From the IMG/VR virus record IMGVR_UViG_3300018067_000031, positions 1-21,249 of that record: a DNA stretch of 21,249 nt; one strand, given 5' to 3'. This DNA comes from a virus. Numbering within the stretch: the stretch's first letter is position 1; the number at the start of each line of letters is the position of its first letter. The notes below the pieces were generated by a model. The model had not been told where the DNA came from. It saw only the letters and a program-made list of their open reading frames with translations, and ran no database searches. Positions 21,200 through 21,249 of this stretch are shown here, in pieces. The position numbers and the translations under genes are program-made.

Positions 21200-21249
21200 C
21201 GGCGCTTCGGGCGGCGTTCACCGACGAGAACCGCTTGACCACTGGCCCC

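Noticed and set aside
1-21249. tRNA genes, integrase, attachment sites, insertion sequences
   Set aside because: Nothing resembling a tRNA cloverleaf, recombinase motif or terminal inverted repeats was seen on reading through; no feature is claimed.

Overview
This window is a stretch of a high-GC tailed-phage genome or prophage. Every credible gene lies on the + strand. Most neighbours overlap by 1, 4 or 8 bases (TGATG, ATGA, GTGA) or directly abut, so the region reads as one late structural operon. There are a portal, head-tail connectors, a single tail tube protein, a tail assembly chaperone pair and a tape measure protein, but no contractile sheath. That points to a siphovirus-type particle with an HK97-like portal. 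High GC, collagen-like and carbohydrate-binding-like virion proteins, and a Pro-rich HPDQGLP-repeat protein suggest an alphaproteobacterial host, perhaps of the Bradyrhizobium/Rhodopseudomonas group. The host is inference; nothing in the window proves it.

Layout: 1-203 is the end of an unidentified gene; 203-1576 is the portal. From 1548 to 7023 there is a cassette of surface or fibre-type proteins: a collagen-like protein, a small beta-rich virion protein, a 936-residue fibre ending in an S74-type intramolecular chaperone domain, two small proteins, a fibrous Ala/Gly/Ser/Thr repeat protein, and a second collagen-like protein with a carbohydrate-binding-like insert. The cassette sits where many HK97-type phages carry protease and capsid genes, and neither is visible in the window. 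From 7020 to 9250 come the connector, head closure, tail-terminator-like and gp10-like genes. Then follow the tail tube protein (9263-9775), the tail assembly chaperone with a probable programmed -1 frameshift (9775-10376), the tape measure protein (about 10360-12327) and a distal tail protein (12327-12791). A lower-GC HNH endonuclease gene, split by a one-base frameshift, is wedged in at 12792-13354. It is followed by a tail-tip/hub protein (13355-16075), two unknown proteins, a repeat-built tail fibre (17260-19851), two small membrane proteins, two small unknown proteins and the HPDQGLP-repeat protein (20676-21182).

The main non-obvious signals are these. (1) A CCCTTTA heptamer at 10110-10116, in the correct phase and followed directly by a 9-bp stem, would fuse the 138-aa chaperone to an 86-aa frame with no start codon, giving a 200-aa G-T-type product. 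(2) The tape measure reading frame clearly begins upstream of any ATG, GTG or TTG. (3) The fibre's S74-type domain has Cys where the family usually has the autocleaving Ser. (4) The protein at 5789-6556 has repeats spaced exactly 20/22/20/22/20 residues. (5) The protein at 20676-21182 has an exact 11-residue period. The rest looks like ordinary, though mosaic, phage structural genes.
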